Notes: generated from the letters alone by a model not told the origin. A stretch of 64,000 bases of DNA from Magnolia sinica (GCF_029962835.1 NC_080588.1:50203001-50267000); one strand, 5' to 3'; positions 22,451 to 34,119 are shown, numbered from the stretch's first letter. Numbers and translations: made by a program.

Positions 22451-23086
22451 AAGTTTGGACACGGACTCGGAGAGTAAATATACATGGAAGATCAAGGGTC
22501 TCCCCTATCACACATTCTGTGCGTGTGGTCGCCATTATGGTTTCGGCGTTGAAGAGATGCGTCCTCGGGGTTTCCCTTCCATGGGTTAACCTTCAGCAGA
22601 TGTGTGACAATGGTTAAGATTTTGAATAATTGTTGGGCCTATGGCTGATTGCCATATATGCCCTGGGAGGCGTTCGAACGACGCTTCCCCTGCTTGGGAG
22701 CCGCTTCTGCCACCCGGAGCTCATCACTCAATGTTAGAAGTGTACGTCCTGGCAGAGCTCAAGCCAGTAGTGAGCGGTCATGTGTGTTCTGCAGTCGGCT
22801 TGTGACGATTCGGCTGCAGCCATCATGCTTTGCCATCAATGCAGAGATCCTTCCTAAGCTATATAATTCTCAGTTTTTCGGAAGCGCCCCGCACTTCTGC
22901 ATTTCAAATTTGCATGGCTGTTGGTCTCCTGAGGAAGCGATTTCCAGCGAAGGCGATTCTGACCGACTTGGGTTTCCCGGTGAGGCGATTCTGACCGTTT
23001 AGAAGTTTTCGTCGGAGGTGATTTTCGGTGGCCATCCGGTGAGCTTTTCCTCCCTTTAGCATCACTCTTTCCTTCGTTTTTACGAG
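22451..23086 (+). other. Leader or promoter region of the antisense gene
   Basis: There is no recognisable domain between the polypurine tract and the first ATG of the antisense gene. The plus-strand frame at 22649-23002 shows no family signature. By position this would hold the promoter and 5' untranslated region of the antisense transcript. That role is inferred. Confidence 0.35.
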
Positions 23087-23860
23087 ATGTCGTCTAATAT
23101 GGACATGGTCCGAGAAGTCTATGATGATTCCAAGCCGGCAAACTCGGATGATAGGAGAGGGGCATCCGAAGGCCCCTTGGAAGCAGTACTCGTGTTCCCT
23201 TCACCCTGAAAAATAAAGGATGCGGGGGCTCAGACTCGCCAGGTGAGCAAGAAGAAAGCCACCCGAGCCCCAGAGATTTGACTACGGGTGTCGCTGAGAT
23301 GCCCGCAAGTGGGTGGGCCTCCAAGGTAGTCCCGGGAGGCTCCGTATTATCGGAGTCTCAAATGGGGTGGATCTGCACGGAGTTTGAGATCCCAGACTCC
23401 GTGTTAATAAGGGCGCCAGAGCCTCTCGACACTACCGGTGCGCGCGCTGAAGGGAAAGTCACCATTTTTTTGTGCATTACAATGCGGGCTCCTACTCCCT
23501 ATGCACCCTTTCATCCGAGCCCTAACGGCTTATTTAGGACTAGCTCTTGGCCAATTCACCCCCAACACTTGGAGGGTTTTGATCTCTTCTTTTATCATCT
23601 GGCGTCAAGTGGAAAACCTAGAATTGACACCAGAAGAATTATCAAGCTTGTACTTGGTAAAACATGACAGCCAAGAGCCGTGGTACTACTTTGCGACTCG
23701 AGGCAGCAAGGGGTCGGGACTGGTTATGAATCTTCTTTCCTCTAATAAGGACTGGAAGAACAAATGGTTCTGGGCATCGGGCGAATGGGAGGTGCCGGCG
23801 GTAGAGCTTGGAAACCTGATGACTCGGGTCCCCACCCGATTTGCCACCCTGGGTCGGACC
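23087..23860 (+). pseudogene. Tat antisense ORF, 5' part (gypsy-type 'Transposase_28'-like domain)
   Basis: From the ATG at 23087 a frame runs about 40 codons to a stop near 23207 and remains open beyond it. A frameshift near 23465 moves into the frame carrying LLLPMHPFIRALTAYLGLAL, then GQFTPNTWRVLISSFIIW, LSSLYLVKH and LLSSNKDWKNKWFWASGEWE. This string is characteristic of the plant 'putative gypsy-type transposon' domain (Pfam PF04195 type), widespread in the antisense ORF of Tat-lineage elements. Its molecular role is not established. The in-frame stop and frameshift make this copy non-functional. It is antisense to pol and lies between integrase and the 3' LTR. Confidence 0.8.
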
Positions 23861-24180
23861 TTACATCTCCCTTTTTTTTTATATTATGTATCCATTTTCT
23901 TTCTATCGCGATTTATCTGAAGCCCTTCCTTTATTTCTGTAGACTTCCTGAGTGGTTCGGCTCTCCTCTCCTTGAACCAGAAAGATTAGGTTGCTAAGGC
24001 CAGGGTGCGCTCAGGAGATCTCCGCTCCTGGTCGGATCTGATCACGGCTGCCAACCTTCACTGGTCTAGACTTTGTAAGTCTAAACCGCTCCCCACTTCC
24101 TTCAGTAAGTCTTTCTTTAGTTCTTTATTTTTTGAAAAATTGAATCTCTTAACTTAGTTACTGATTCTCTAATTCGGCGC

Positions 24181-24601
24181 AGGCATGGCCGAGGCAGCTG
24201 GGTCCCGGAGGAAGAAGGCCACCCCGACCATTGACGAGATGCTAAGGGCTGAGCCCGAAACGAAGACGATCGTTCGGAGGAGGCAGGCGGCTCCTCGTGG
24301 TGAGGGCCCCTCGGCCTTAATTTCTGTCGCTGCAGCTCCAGCTGTGGCTTCAGTTTTTGTTGCTGCAGCTCCAGTTGCGGCTTCAATTTCTATTACTGTA
24401 GTTCCGGTTGCAGTGCCTGTCGCGGCTGGGGCTGCTGCTGATAATGCTCCGGCTACCCCTCAGGTCGCTGAAGCACATCCCTCAGCCCCCGAACCCTGTA
24501 TAGTTGTTCCCTCCTCATCCGAACATGAAGAAGCCATTCGGATGGCTGACGCCTTGCTCTCCCCTCCCGAGATTGGAAATGATCTTAGGGTTGAGGCTTA
24601 A
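24181..24601 (+). pseudogene. Tat antisense ORF, middle exon (Ala/Val-rich linker)
   Basis: The frame opens directly after a splice-acceptor-like TTCGGCGCAG and reads MAEAAGSRRKKATPTIDEML. It then becomes a long alanine/valine/proline-rich stretch (SVAAAPAV, SISITVVPVAV) before ending. The preceding 24105-24180 has a donor-like GTAAGT and a T-rich tract, fitting a short intron. Low-complexity linkers between the N-terminal domain and a C-terminal coiled coil are usual in this protein type. Exon boundaries are inferred from splice-like signals only. Confidence 0.6.
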
Positions 24602-24879
24602 GCCTCAGCAGGTAACAGGACTGAGGCTGAGGAAGCGGCGGGATCGGCTCAGGTGGGGAAGAGCAGAGAGAGGTTCCAGCTGCACTATCACATGTCTTGT
24701 TTAGTCCGCTAGGCTTTTAAGCATGCCCTAGAGGAGGAGATTGCTAGCCTTTTTGCCAAGTCGGATGAGTCTTTCGTCAACGACATGACTTCCGTCCTTT
24801 ACCGGGTACTTCTATTGATTTTCCTTGCCTTTAGTTTTTGCCGTATTCAGATACTCATTCTTTTATTTTTCTGTTCAGT

Positions 24880-25456
24880 CCGTCCCGAGGCTCCTTCTGA
24901 CTCAGGAGATATTAAAGGAGTCTACCAAGAAAGATGCTCAGGTGGAGGCCCTTAGGGGCGAGGCCGGGCTCTTGCGAGATAAGGCAGCCTTCCTCCAAAT
25001 GGAGTAGGCGGAACTACATCAGCAGCTTGAGACGGGAGAGCTCGAGAGCTCCAGCTCTAGGGGGTTGTGGGCGACCTCGAAGCCTAATGTGGTACTGCCG
25101 TTACCGAGCTGACCCGAGCTAGGGCCCACGCGGAATTGCTTGCTAGGGAGAATCCCGATGGGAGAAGTCCTGGAGAGACTAGAGCTGAGGCGGCAAAAGA
25201 ACAGAGTCGAGTCATCTCCCTGGCGAAGGAGGCTCAGTGAGCTGAAGACGAGGCCTCCCTGGCCATGGTGGTGGCTGCTGCGGTGGATGCCTTCAAGGCT
25301 TCAGAAGAGAGGGTTGTTGAAGCCACTAAGTTTTACAACTGTGGTTTCGACGCTTGTATTGAGGCGGTCCAAGATTTGTACCTAGACCTCAACCGTAAAC
25401 CTCTGCTGCCTAAAGACGCGGGAGAGAAGCTCGACGAAGATGCTGGCTCGGTTTAG
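24880..25456 (+). pseudogene. Tat antisense ORF, 3' coiled-coil exon
   Basis: After an acceptor-like TTTTCTGTTCAG the frame continues VPRLLLTQEILKES, then DAQVEALRGEAGLLRDKAAF. This is heptad-like, with E/Q/L/A, and predicts a coiled coil. It is broken by a stop near 25006 and a further stop and frameshift. It recovers at 25265-25456 with MVVAAAVDAFKASEERVVEA, then CIEAVQDLYLDLN, ending at a TAG. The A-F-K-A-S segment near the C-terminus is typical of the same plant protein group. Function unknown, copy inactive. Confidence 0.65.
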
Positions 25457-26148
25457 GCCCCTGACTCCCAAGCACCTCCTCGTCCTCCGACTGCATAGTT
25501 TTCAATATTTCTCTTTTAATGACTTTTCTGAACTTAGGTCTTTTGGTGAATGGTTTGATGGATAATATTTTTTGACCCTCTGGAGAGGGCGTATGGATGG
25601 TGATTTTTTATATGTTAATCCTTAATTGGTTCTTGGATGTTGATTGTTGATTGCTAAATTGATTTGTTAACAGGTCGATTTTCTTTAAGGCAATGTTGAA
25701 CCGACCCCTTGACGGGTCAACTTGTTTCAGTGTCATGTTGTAGAACTTTGAATCTTTGTGGTATTGCCGTTGTTAGGACCTGACCCCTATGGGATCAACC
25801 CCTCCCATGATTGGTGAGTGATCTCAGTAAGCTTGTTGGTCGGGCGACGACCGACGCCTTTTTCAGGGAGTCAGGTCATCTGTTTGGCTTTTCTCTCGAA
25901 CATGAGGAGATGCCTCATAGAATTTTCCTAGGATAACGTACTAACCCCTTTTTAAGGGATCAATTCGTTGAGTCGGCCCCTACTTATGAGAGGTAACTTA
26001 TTTATAGTAGATAGTTTGCTCAAGTAGATTTATTTGAAATGTAAATTTCATTGAGAGCCTTAAAGGCTAGTCGCTTGGAGGTGTACACTTATTGGGAGCC
26101 TTAGAGGCTATTTCATCAAGGATAGTAAACTTCCAGGTGCTCAGCGTT
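25457..26148. other. Spacer between antisense gene and integrase
   Basis: No open frame with a family signature. Several degenerate copies of ACCCCTTTTTAGGGATCAA-like phrases (near 25700, 25790 and 25945) suggest a diverged short repeat. This is where the two convergent transcription units would terminate. Confidence 0.45.
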
Positions 26149-26618
26149 CTAGGGGTGGGGGAGCTGACGACCCTCGAGATCTTCTAAATGGTAAGAGTCG
26201 GGTTTAGTCAATCGGACCACACGGCATGGCCCTTCCCAATTAGGTCTGAGTGCTCCAGTCCTTGGTTCTGCGGTGTTTTGGAAGACTCGACGAAAGACTA
26301 AGTCCCCTGGGCGGAATCGCCTAGTCATGATTTTGGAGTTGTAGAATCGCGCTATCTGTTGATGTCGAGCAGCAACCCGGAGTCTGGAGATTTCTCTGGC
26401 TTCTTCAAGTAGATCCAAGTTGGCTGCCATCTGCTAGGTGTTTTGGTTTTCTTGATAATTTCTGACCCGATCTGTAGGGAGGTCAATCTCAACCGGCACT
26501 ATTGTCTCCGAACCGTAGGAAAGTGAGAATGGAGTTTCCCCAGTAGATAACTGAGCCATAGTCCTATAAGCCCAGAGGATGAATGGGAGCTTCTCAGCTT
26601 AGTTACCTTTTGCTTTCT
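26149..26618 (-). pseudogene. Tat integrase, C-terminal domain
   Basis: The frame reads MAANLDLLEEAREISRLRVA, then RFYNSKIMTRRFRPGDLVFR and LRPNWEGPCRVVRLTKPDSY. This is the C-terminal end of Ty3/gypsy integrase, with the conserved GDLV and PNWEGPY-like module (Tyr replaced by Cys). Upstream, 26430-26618 continues the integrase in broken frames. The domain binds DNA non-specifically during integration of cDNA into the nuclear genome. The protein ends at the stop near 26149, marking the 3' end of pol. Confidence 0.8.
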
Positions 26619-27048
26619 CTAATTTTGTTTTAAGATGGTGTTTGATGACCTTGTTAACTGCTTCCACCTGCCCGCTGGACTACGAGTGCCGAGGGGAAGA
26701 ATATGCGTTTGTGATGCCGAGCCCATGACACATTCCTCGAAATTTCTTGTTATCAAATTGCCTGTCATTGTCAGATACAACGATGTGCGGGATTTTGAAT
26801 CGATAGACGATATTTTTCCAGACAAAATCGATCACCTTCTGCTCTGTGATCTTCACGACGGGTTCGGCCTCGGTCCATTTGGTGAAGTAGTCGACTGCAA
26901 CGATTGCGAACTTGACCTGTCCCTTTCCTGTAGGCAGGGGGCTGATGATATTGATCCCCACTGAGCGAACGGCCACGGGGCACTCATGGGAGTCATTTCC
27001 TCTGCAAGTTGTCTCAACACAGCTGCATATCATTAGCATTTGTTGCAC
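26619..27048 (-). pseudogene. Tat integrase catalytic core, frameshifted
   Basis: The frame carries IVAVDYFTKWTEAEPV with the first catalytic Asp (about residue 53 of the open frame) and IPHIVVSDNDRQFDN with the second (about residue 93). It ends GITNAYSSPRHS. The region with the third catalytic residue, Glu, continues only in another frame, so a frameshift near 26685 separates the D,D-35-E triad. The motif normally reads SDNG at the second Asp; here it is SDND. The family joins cDNA ends to target DNA. Confidence 0.88.
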
Positions 27049-27399
27049 CTTTGAACATAGTACTTTTGAGTCTTCCTTGGTGGTCGGCCAAAAGTATCCT
27101 TGTCGAAGTATCTTTAGGGCTAGGGCTCAGCTACTAGAGTGGTTGCCGTAGATTCCTTCGTGAATTTCTCGAATCACATAGTCTGCCTCGTCCGGTCGGA
27201 GGCACCTGAGGTAGGGCTGCGAATGCCCTTTCTTATATAACATCCCGTTTAGGACTACGTACCACGCTGCTCTGACTCTCAAGCGCCTTGCTTCCAATCT
27301 ATCCGAAGGAACCTTACCGAATGTGAGGTAGTTATAAATTGGGTCCATCCAACTTGGAGTATCATCTACTGGATTAACCATTTTTTTCCATCTGGTCAA
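27049..27399 (-). pseudogene. Tat integrase N-terminal region (zinc-binding)
   Basis: The frame reads WMDPIYNYLTFGKVP, then RRLRVRAAWYVVLNGMLYKK and DEADYVIREIHEGIYGNHSS, the region before and including the first two histidines of the HHCC zinc module. The frame breaks at 27127. Pieces resembling YFWPT and the cysteine pair can be read in other frames at about 27050-27120. The C-X2-C half is degraded. Confidence 0.75.
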
Positions 27400-27495
27400 T
27401 GCTTGGATGTTCTATGAACTCCACGGGAATAATTCACGGGACCTTTCCTTCGGTGGCTGAGGCTAGCTTCGTTAGGGCGTCGGCCTAGTTATTTT

Positions 27496-27885
27496 CTACT
27501 CAAGGAATCTGATAGATAGTGCAGCTCCAGATCTTTCTATCAACTTTCTTACCTCGTCTAAATAAGCAATCATCCTAGCTTCCTTAGCCTTGTATTCGAT
27601 GGATATATGATTCACTACCAGTTGAGAGTCGCATCGTACCTGAAGGGACTGGACCCCTAGACTTGCCGCCAGTCTGAGTCCAGCTAGCAGAGCCTCGTAT
27701 TCCGCCTCATTATTAGAGCCCTTGAAACCGAGTCGGATCGCATACTGGATGGGTGTGGAATCAGGTACGATCAGAACAATCCCTGCTCTGGAACGCTTGG
27801 CATTAGATAACTCGTCTACATAGAGAATCCATCTTGGTTCGAATTCCGCTTTTTGATCACTTAGGGGAATAGGCGAGGGAGTCAT
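27496..27885 (-). pseudogene. Tat second (archaeal-type) RNase H domain
   Basis: The frame reads PRWILYVDELSNAKRSRAG, then KGSNNEAEYEALLAGLRLA and LQVRCDSQLVVNHISIEYKA. D24, E60 and D86 of the open frame occupy the RNase H catalytic positions. Tat-lineage elements are known to carry this additional RNase H after the usual RT/RNase H, and its presence supports the lineage call. It would degrade RNA in RNA-DNA hybrids. The canonical G in YVDGS is replaced by E. Confidence 0.88.
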
Positions 27886-28718
27886 TTAGACTTCGGCACT
27901 GATCCTTCCTTCGATTGGAGTGGTGACCTCTGCAATGAAGTCGGCCATGGCTTGACCTTTGATTGTTGTCCTCGGTCGAAATTGAATGTCGAACTCTCCA
28001 ATTTTGATGGCCCACTTGGTTAACCGACCCAACACTTCGGGCCTCTGGAGGATTTGCTTGAGGCGAGAGTCGGTTAAGACGATGATGGAAAGAGCTTGGA
28101 AGTATGGATGTAATCTCCGAGCCGAAACGACGAGATTGAGCGCTACTTCTCCAGAGCTGGTTATCTTGTCTTGGCTGGCACCATGGCTTTACTCCTATAG
28201 TATACGGGATGCTACTTGCTTCCTACTTCTTTGATCAAGGCCGAGACTGCAATATATAAGAACAGGAGCTCACCTTCTTCAGGTTTAGACAGTAGGGGTG
28301 GTGAACGTAAATACTGTTTCAGTTGCTGGAAGGCCTGTTCGCATTCCGATGTCTATTCTGCCTTCTTATGACCCTTCAACTGTTGAAAGAAGGGGAGGCA
28401 TTTGTCCATAGCCCTGGATATAAATTGTCTGAGTGCTGCTACTCACCTAGTGAGGCATTGTATCTTCTTGACAGTCCGAGGTGAACTCATGTCGAGGAAT
28501 GCTTTGATCTTATCGGGGTTCGCTTCAATGCCCCTCTGGCTAACCTGAAACCCGAGGAATTTACCAGAGCCAACTCCGAAGACGCATTTCATTAGATTCA
28601 GCTTCATTTGATATTCTCAGAGGATAACAAAAGTTTCTCCAAGATCTGCCAAGTGATTAGACACCTTGATGCTCTTCACAAGCATGTCGTCGACATATAC
28701 TTCCATGGTATGTCCGAT
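27886..28718 (-). pseudogene. Tat RT C-terminus and first RNase H, degraded
   Basis: No long open frame survives. The RT active site YVDDMLVK is readable at about 28677-28697, just after the stop that ends the main RT frame. FLGFQVSQRGIEANPDK is readable near 28510-28560. Further down, fragments of the connection and first RNase H domain occur in mixed frames. This is one continuous pol region broken by stop codons and frameshifts. Confidence 0.75.
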
Positions 28719-29438
28719 CTATTTGGTGAACATCTGATTCACCAACCTTTGATATGTGGCCCCAACATTTTTTAGGCCAAATGGCATGACCCGGTAATAG
28801 TAGAGCCCCTTGTTTGTGACAAAGGTAGTCTTCTGCCTGTCTAGGGGATGCATCGTGATCTGGTTATATCCGGAGTAAGCGTCCAGGAAGGAGAGTAGTT
28901 CGTGCCCTGCGGTGCTGTCCACCAGCTGATTAATCTGAGGTAATGTGAAGCTATCCTTCGAACATGCCTTGTTCAGATCCGAGTAATCTACACAGACCCG
29001 CCATTTCCCATTGGCTTTCTTGACAAGGACCATGTTTGCGATCCAGTCGGGATAGTGTACTTTCTCTATGAAGCCGATGTCAAGCAGAATGGAGACTTCA
29101 TCGGCTATGGCTTTGTATCGCTCGGCATCAAACAGTCTCCTCTTCTGCTTTACGAGTTTGTGATCTGGATCCGCATTCAGCCTGAGGACCATATCATCCG
29201 GGGAGATCCCGGGCATGTCTCCATGCGACCACACAAAGAAGTCTCTAAGTTGTCGTAAGAAAGTCAGCATTTCAGACTGCTGTTCAGGGTTCAACGATGT
29301 TCCGAGTTGAACCGTCTCACTCGGGTTTGCCTCATTAAGTAGTACCTTCTCCAAGTCTTCCACAAATGAGTCTTCCACCGGTCCTCTGGGATCTAGGATA
29401 TGGACGGTGAGTGCTTGCTTCACGGACCCTTTCTTCAC
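28719..29438 (-). pseudogene. Tat reverse transcriptase, N-terminal two thirds
   Basis: The longest pol frame of the element (239 residues). It reads FLRQLRDFFVWSHGDMPGIS, KQKRRLFDAERYKAIADEV, VLVKKANGKWRVCVDYSDLN, FLDAYSGYNQITMHP and YYYRVMPFGLKNVGATYQRL: RT motifs in order, including the first catalytic Asp region (FLDAYSGY). A TAG at 28719-28721 interrupts it, only seven codons before YVDD. NAGATYQ is expected, and G replaces the A in NVGATYQ. The enzyme family copies genomic RNA into DNA. Confidence 0.92.
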
Positions 29439-29651
29439 TGTTATAGCATATCATCTCCGAGCTTCGTGCTGATCACCTTAGAGGTATCCTGTTCTGCCCT
29501 CGACAGGGAACTTCATCATCAAATGATAGATGGAAACAACTGCTCTCATTGCATTAAGGGAATGCCTGCCCAGAATGATGTTATGCACTAATGGCACATT
29601 GACAACAAGGAAGTCCACCATGAGGGTGGCTTGATGCTGTCCTTCTCCCGT
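29439..29651 (-). pseudogene. Tat protease 3' part and linker to RT
   Basis: On the minus strand the frame downstream of the nested LTR reads QHQATLMVDFLVVNVPLVHN, then IILGRHSLNAMRAVVSIYH. These are the C-terminal strands of the plant gypsy protease (ILGRP-type motif, here ILGRH). It is directly continuous with the protease part at 33682-33981 once the nested 4025-bp LTR is removed. Confidence 0.8.
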
Positions 29652-31557
29652 TGTCACGCCCCAAACTCGGAGACCGGGCTCACAAAATTCCCGATCGCCG
29701 AATCCGGTGCCGACAGCCTCCGTAGAACCCCATTCTCGGCTCCCAGCGCCCATTCGCCAGGTTCCGATCCTGGGATGCTACAAGGAGGATTTTCAACTTC
29801 AGTTTGATTCGTAATAAGTATAACCAAAGGCATAACCCACAAACAACAACCAAAAACTCCATCACATTTCCACTATAATAAAAAAACTTTACAAGTACAA
29901 TGAGCATAAGGGAAATACAATGAAGATAGACCAAAACTCCAAAAGAAGATCAGCCACGCGTCCAAGCCTCAGCGCTGCTGTGATCCAACGTCACCTGCAC
30001 GCAACGGTCGTGCATAAGCTTATAGAAAGCTTAGAGGGTGGTGAAAGTGTATGCTCAAGGTGTTAATGTAGTCATGCAGTATCAGAGTAATGCGGAACAT
30101 ACTGATGAATGCTAAGAATCCCATTAGCCGTACCAAGGCCATGCGGTGCAAAGAATGATGTCGGCCATACCAAGGCCATACAATGCAAAATGCAAGTCAA
30201 GCATACAAATCCTCATCTAAGTCCACATGTCAATACGGCTCAAATCTGGAATATCACCGGGGTCTAGTACACTCCAAGCCAGATTGCCGCCCCATCGCGC
30301 GCAATAAGGTGAGTGGAAAAGACCTCACTATCCGCCTGCCAATATCGGGCTCGGCTCGTCAATAGCGGACCCATTCCTCGAGCTGGTCAGACTCAGCATT
30401 GCCCCCTACTCCCGGGCGGGTAAGGCCACACCCCCTTCCAACCGACCACGACAGTGGAAAGCAACCGTCTCGTAATCGGCACTCAGCGCTCACGCACCCA
30501 CTCGGTCAGGACGTTGGAGCAACCTCCGGTACCATAAGGGTTTAGGGACTTTCACCCAGGATATCTATCGCACCCCATGTAGAAAGATTTCGGTATCCAA
30601 TCCCGCCAACCACGATACGCGTGGAGGCTACGGCCGATGTCGCTAGGGCGTAGGAACCATACCACACAATGCGAATGCATGAATCACACTATTCAGTCGA
30701 AATCCTTCGCGTATCGTGCGCTCATGTAGGGCAACACCCTGTACGGAGCCCCTAAACAATCTGCCAAGCATATGCTATGATCGATCATTTCTCATATCAA
30801 GCATACGTATGATGCATATGATCATGAATCATGGAATTAAATATGTTATATGGGGTGGATGATGTTCATAATGAAGATGGGCCTAGACGGCCTACACACT
30901 ACACATATGGGCGTAACAGTGGGCCCAAGGGAAAGTCATAATGCGGACAATTAACCACACTACACTTTCAATGTGGACGTCAAACCAACATTGCTCCCAA
31001 GGCACGACTGCCACAAATATCATTTCATAAGTTATTTTGGGATCACACAATGCAATGGACCTTAGGTACATCCATTGGGCCCTTAAATACATCAAATTAG
31101 CCAAGTCACATGGGCCTTATATTCATTAAGTGGGCCACATCAATGGGCCGCACCAATGGGCCTTATGTGCATTGCAATGGACTATAAACTGTGGGCTTTA
31201 GAACGTATCAAATGGGCTTAATCTTATGGGCCTTACATGTGTCAAATGGGCCTCGACAGTTGGGCCCCATATATGCATCAAATGGGCCTACTCACATTAG
31301 CCACATTTCATCTTAATGGGCCTCGACCCATGGGCCCCTAATACATTAAATGGGCCTCGACCCATGGGCTCTATATATACATTAAAGTGGGCCTCAACCA
31401 TGGGCCACACGTACTGAGGTGGGCCTTACCTATATATCAAGGTGGGCCTCAATCATGGGCCTCAACATTAGTAAAAATATATATACATAAAATATAGTAT
31501 ATAATATATATAGTATATAATATATATATACATATAATATTATATGAAATATAATAT

Positions 31558-31588
<31 letters not shown>

Positions 31589-33676
31589 GCACACATCACA
31601 GTGGGCCCACACACTCATCACAGTGGGCCCACACACTCATCACAGTGGCTCCACGTCCACCGTCCAGGCGGACGGTGAGACTAAAACACTTACATCACTG
31701 TGGGCTCCATGTGGGGCCCACCATAATGTTTATATTCCATCCCGTTGATAAGGTCACACGACCAGGTGAAGGGTGGAAACAAATTTCACCTTGATCCCAC
31801 ATCACCGTGGCCTAAAAAGGTTTCAAGGGTGGAGTTCAATTCACACTCTTTCCTACGGTGTGGGCCACCCGAGTCTTGGATCAAGCCGATTTTTGGGGTG
31901 GGCCCACGTCGGTAGGGGCCCACCATATGAACGTTCAGATTAGATATAAACATCAAGGTGGGGCCCACGGCCACAGCCGTGGGGTGCGGACGTCCGTCCG
32001 CCCGGACGCTGTGAGCGCTGTTACACCTCTAACGCAGCAGCAGTGCTGTTATTATTATTTTTTTTTATTTTTGATTTTTTTAAGGATTTTGCAGTGGGGT
32101 CCACCTCTTGCAGATCTGCGCCATCCAAGGTTCTTCCATGGCTCACCACGAGCAGTTCAAGTCCAATATCGGACATGTTTTGGCGTATAGGAAGTTAGGG
32201 AAGGTTTCAATGGTGAAAATCGCCATTTGGTATGGTATGGCCCCCCCGAAGGTCCGATAATCCCCATCTTTTGGCTCAACGCCTAAAACAGGTTTGGGAA
32301 AAGAATGGACGGCATGGATTTAATACATACATCAAGGTGGAGCCTACACAAGTGGGCCATCCCCAAACCAAGCTAACATTTACATTTCCCCTGAAACGTC
32401 CAGCGTCCCTGGACGCTGGACTCTATAAATACACTAGAGGTGGGCATTGCTTATGTGGGCCACCTCATGGAGGATGGCGTGGATACTACACACAAAGTGG
32501 GCCCACTTGTAGATGGCTTGGAAAGGATGCATGTTTCAGGGTGGGATCCATCCAAGTGGGCCATACAACCCTGTTATGATCACACATATAAAAAGAAAAG
32601 GAAATAGAGAGGGAGAGAGAGAGATAGAGAGTGAGACCCGCGTGATGGAGGGACCCCGGCACTATGGGCCCTCCCTTGCACTAAATCATACATCAAGTGG
32701 GTCCCATTACATGTGGGGTCCATGGAATTGAAATCCAACGGTGGAGATCCTTTCTCCACTAAAATAGATGGTCTAGATGACCCTAAGCATACAAGAAAAT
32801 AAACATCATGATGGGGTCCATGGAGAATGGCCCCATCATGGAATGATCATGATGATCCAAGTGGGCCATCGGCCACATCTTAGGGTCCAAAGTGAGATCC
32901 AAACCATTGATCGGTTGGCCTCACTTGGCCCATCTTAAAAATATGAAAATCTACCCTATCAAGGCACCCACCACTTGATCTTCTTGCTCCCTTGGCTTCC
33001 TTAGCTCCTTGTGCTTCTCTTTGATGGAGGAAGATGAAAAATGGATGGTTGAGATGAAAGATGAAGGGGTAGGAAAGGTGGACCTCACAAATGAAGTTTT
33101 CTCACCATGGGGGACTCATACGTATGGTGCTCTCTCTTGGATTTGGATTTAAAAAAAAAATGAATAAGAGAGATAGTTGTAAAGGGAGAGAGAGAGAGAG
33201 AGAGAAAGAGATGGGTGATGGAGTGATGGGGGATGGTTTGGGTTGAAAATTGTAAAAGGAGGTATGGTTGATGTTGAAAATGGGAAAAAGAGGAGTGGTG
33301 AGGTGGAAAGAGGGTAGACTTTTGTAAAAGATGGAGATGAGTTGTTGTACTTGAGGTATGGGATGCTTTAATGGTTGATTGATGGGACTAATTGTAGAGA
33401 TTCCCTCGAAATCCGCAACGCGCGGTGTTTCTTCGGAATAAACGCTGATCGGCATCTTCTTACCTGGGTATCGGTTCGGTGCGCAAGTCACGGCGTTGGA
33501 ACCGCGGCGACGACGCAGTCGCTATGATATAACTTTCGGACCAAGCCGACGTCGGTGCGCGGGACCTGGCTTAGGATCGTGCGCAAACACCGAATACAGT
33601 GCGAAGGTTGCCGGAATTTGACCGGAAGGACCGCGGAAGCTAACGGAACAGTACGGATTAGGACACGGGTCTTACA
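29652..33676 (-). mobile_element. Candidate 4025-bp solo LTR, TGTAAGACCC family, nested in Tat protease
   Basis: Termini are TG...CA (plus strand TGTCACGCCCCAAACTC to GACACGGGTCTTACA). Perfect 5-bp duplications CCCGT lie at 29647-29651 and 33677-33681. The interior has no gag-pol domain and no second LTR copy. The other family member at 7394-10155 is collinear with 30870-33676. The simplest reading is a full-length LTR left after recombination between two LTRs of a long-LTR chromovirus. On the minus strand the start is TGTAAGACCCGTGTCC and the end GGGGCGTGACA. Inner open frames translate GGGCC-rich repeats and an AT microsatellite (31555-31577). Confidence 0.85.
31080..31460. repeat. Degenerate ATGGGCCTCGACC short tandem repeat
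   Basis: Many diverged copies of a GGGCCTCGACCCATGGGCC-like unit lie inside the solo LTR. It is the inverted counterpart of the array at 9740-9985 in the other LTR copy. Confidence 0.65.
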
Positions 33677-33681
33677 CCCGT

Positions 33682-33981
33682 GGTCACGAGGAGAAAGATG
33701 GCTCCTTCGGAGATTACCCTTTCTCTAGTAAAGCCGTGCAGGGGGGTCTTCATAGGTCTAAGATGTGACCTTGGAATCCCCATTCTTTCAAAGGCTTCAG
33801 AGTAGATTACATCGGCCGAGCTTCCGGTATCAACCAAGATGCGGTACACCTTGTAGTTTGCTATGGTCATAGTAACCACCAGGGCGTCATCGTGCGGGTG
33901 ATGGATTCCATGCGCATCATCTTTCGTGAAGGTCAAACTGCACAGGCTGACCAGGAGTTCCTTGCTAGGCCACTCGGTCAA
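33682..33981 (-). pseudogene. Tat aspartic protease, 5' part
   Basis: The frame reads LVVTMTIANYKVYRILVDTG, then SSADVIYSEAFERMGIPRS. The catalytic triad D-T-G is at residues 51-53 of the open frame (codon of Asp at 33829-33831), the normal DTGSSAD motif of plant Tat elements. The frame runs into the nested LTR at 33677 and continues on the far side at 29651. The active site is intact, but the gene is split by 4 kb and so inactive as it stands. Confidence 0.9.
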
Positions 33982-34119
33982 GTGGACGTAATGCTCCAGA
34001 TTGGACTTCCGAGAGTGGGCTTTTCAAGCCTAGTTTGAGTCTCCTCCACCAGATGAGCCATCGAAGATGGTGTGGATTTTGGCCGGCTCTTCAGGGGGGT
34101 TGTTCGGCTGTTCTCATTC

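Noticed and set aside
22649..23002. 117-codon plus-strand gene next to the Tat LTR
   Set aside because: No recognisable domain; it overlaps the probable leader of the antisense gene and has a Ser/Arg-rich composition like a random GC-rich frame.
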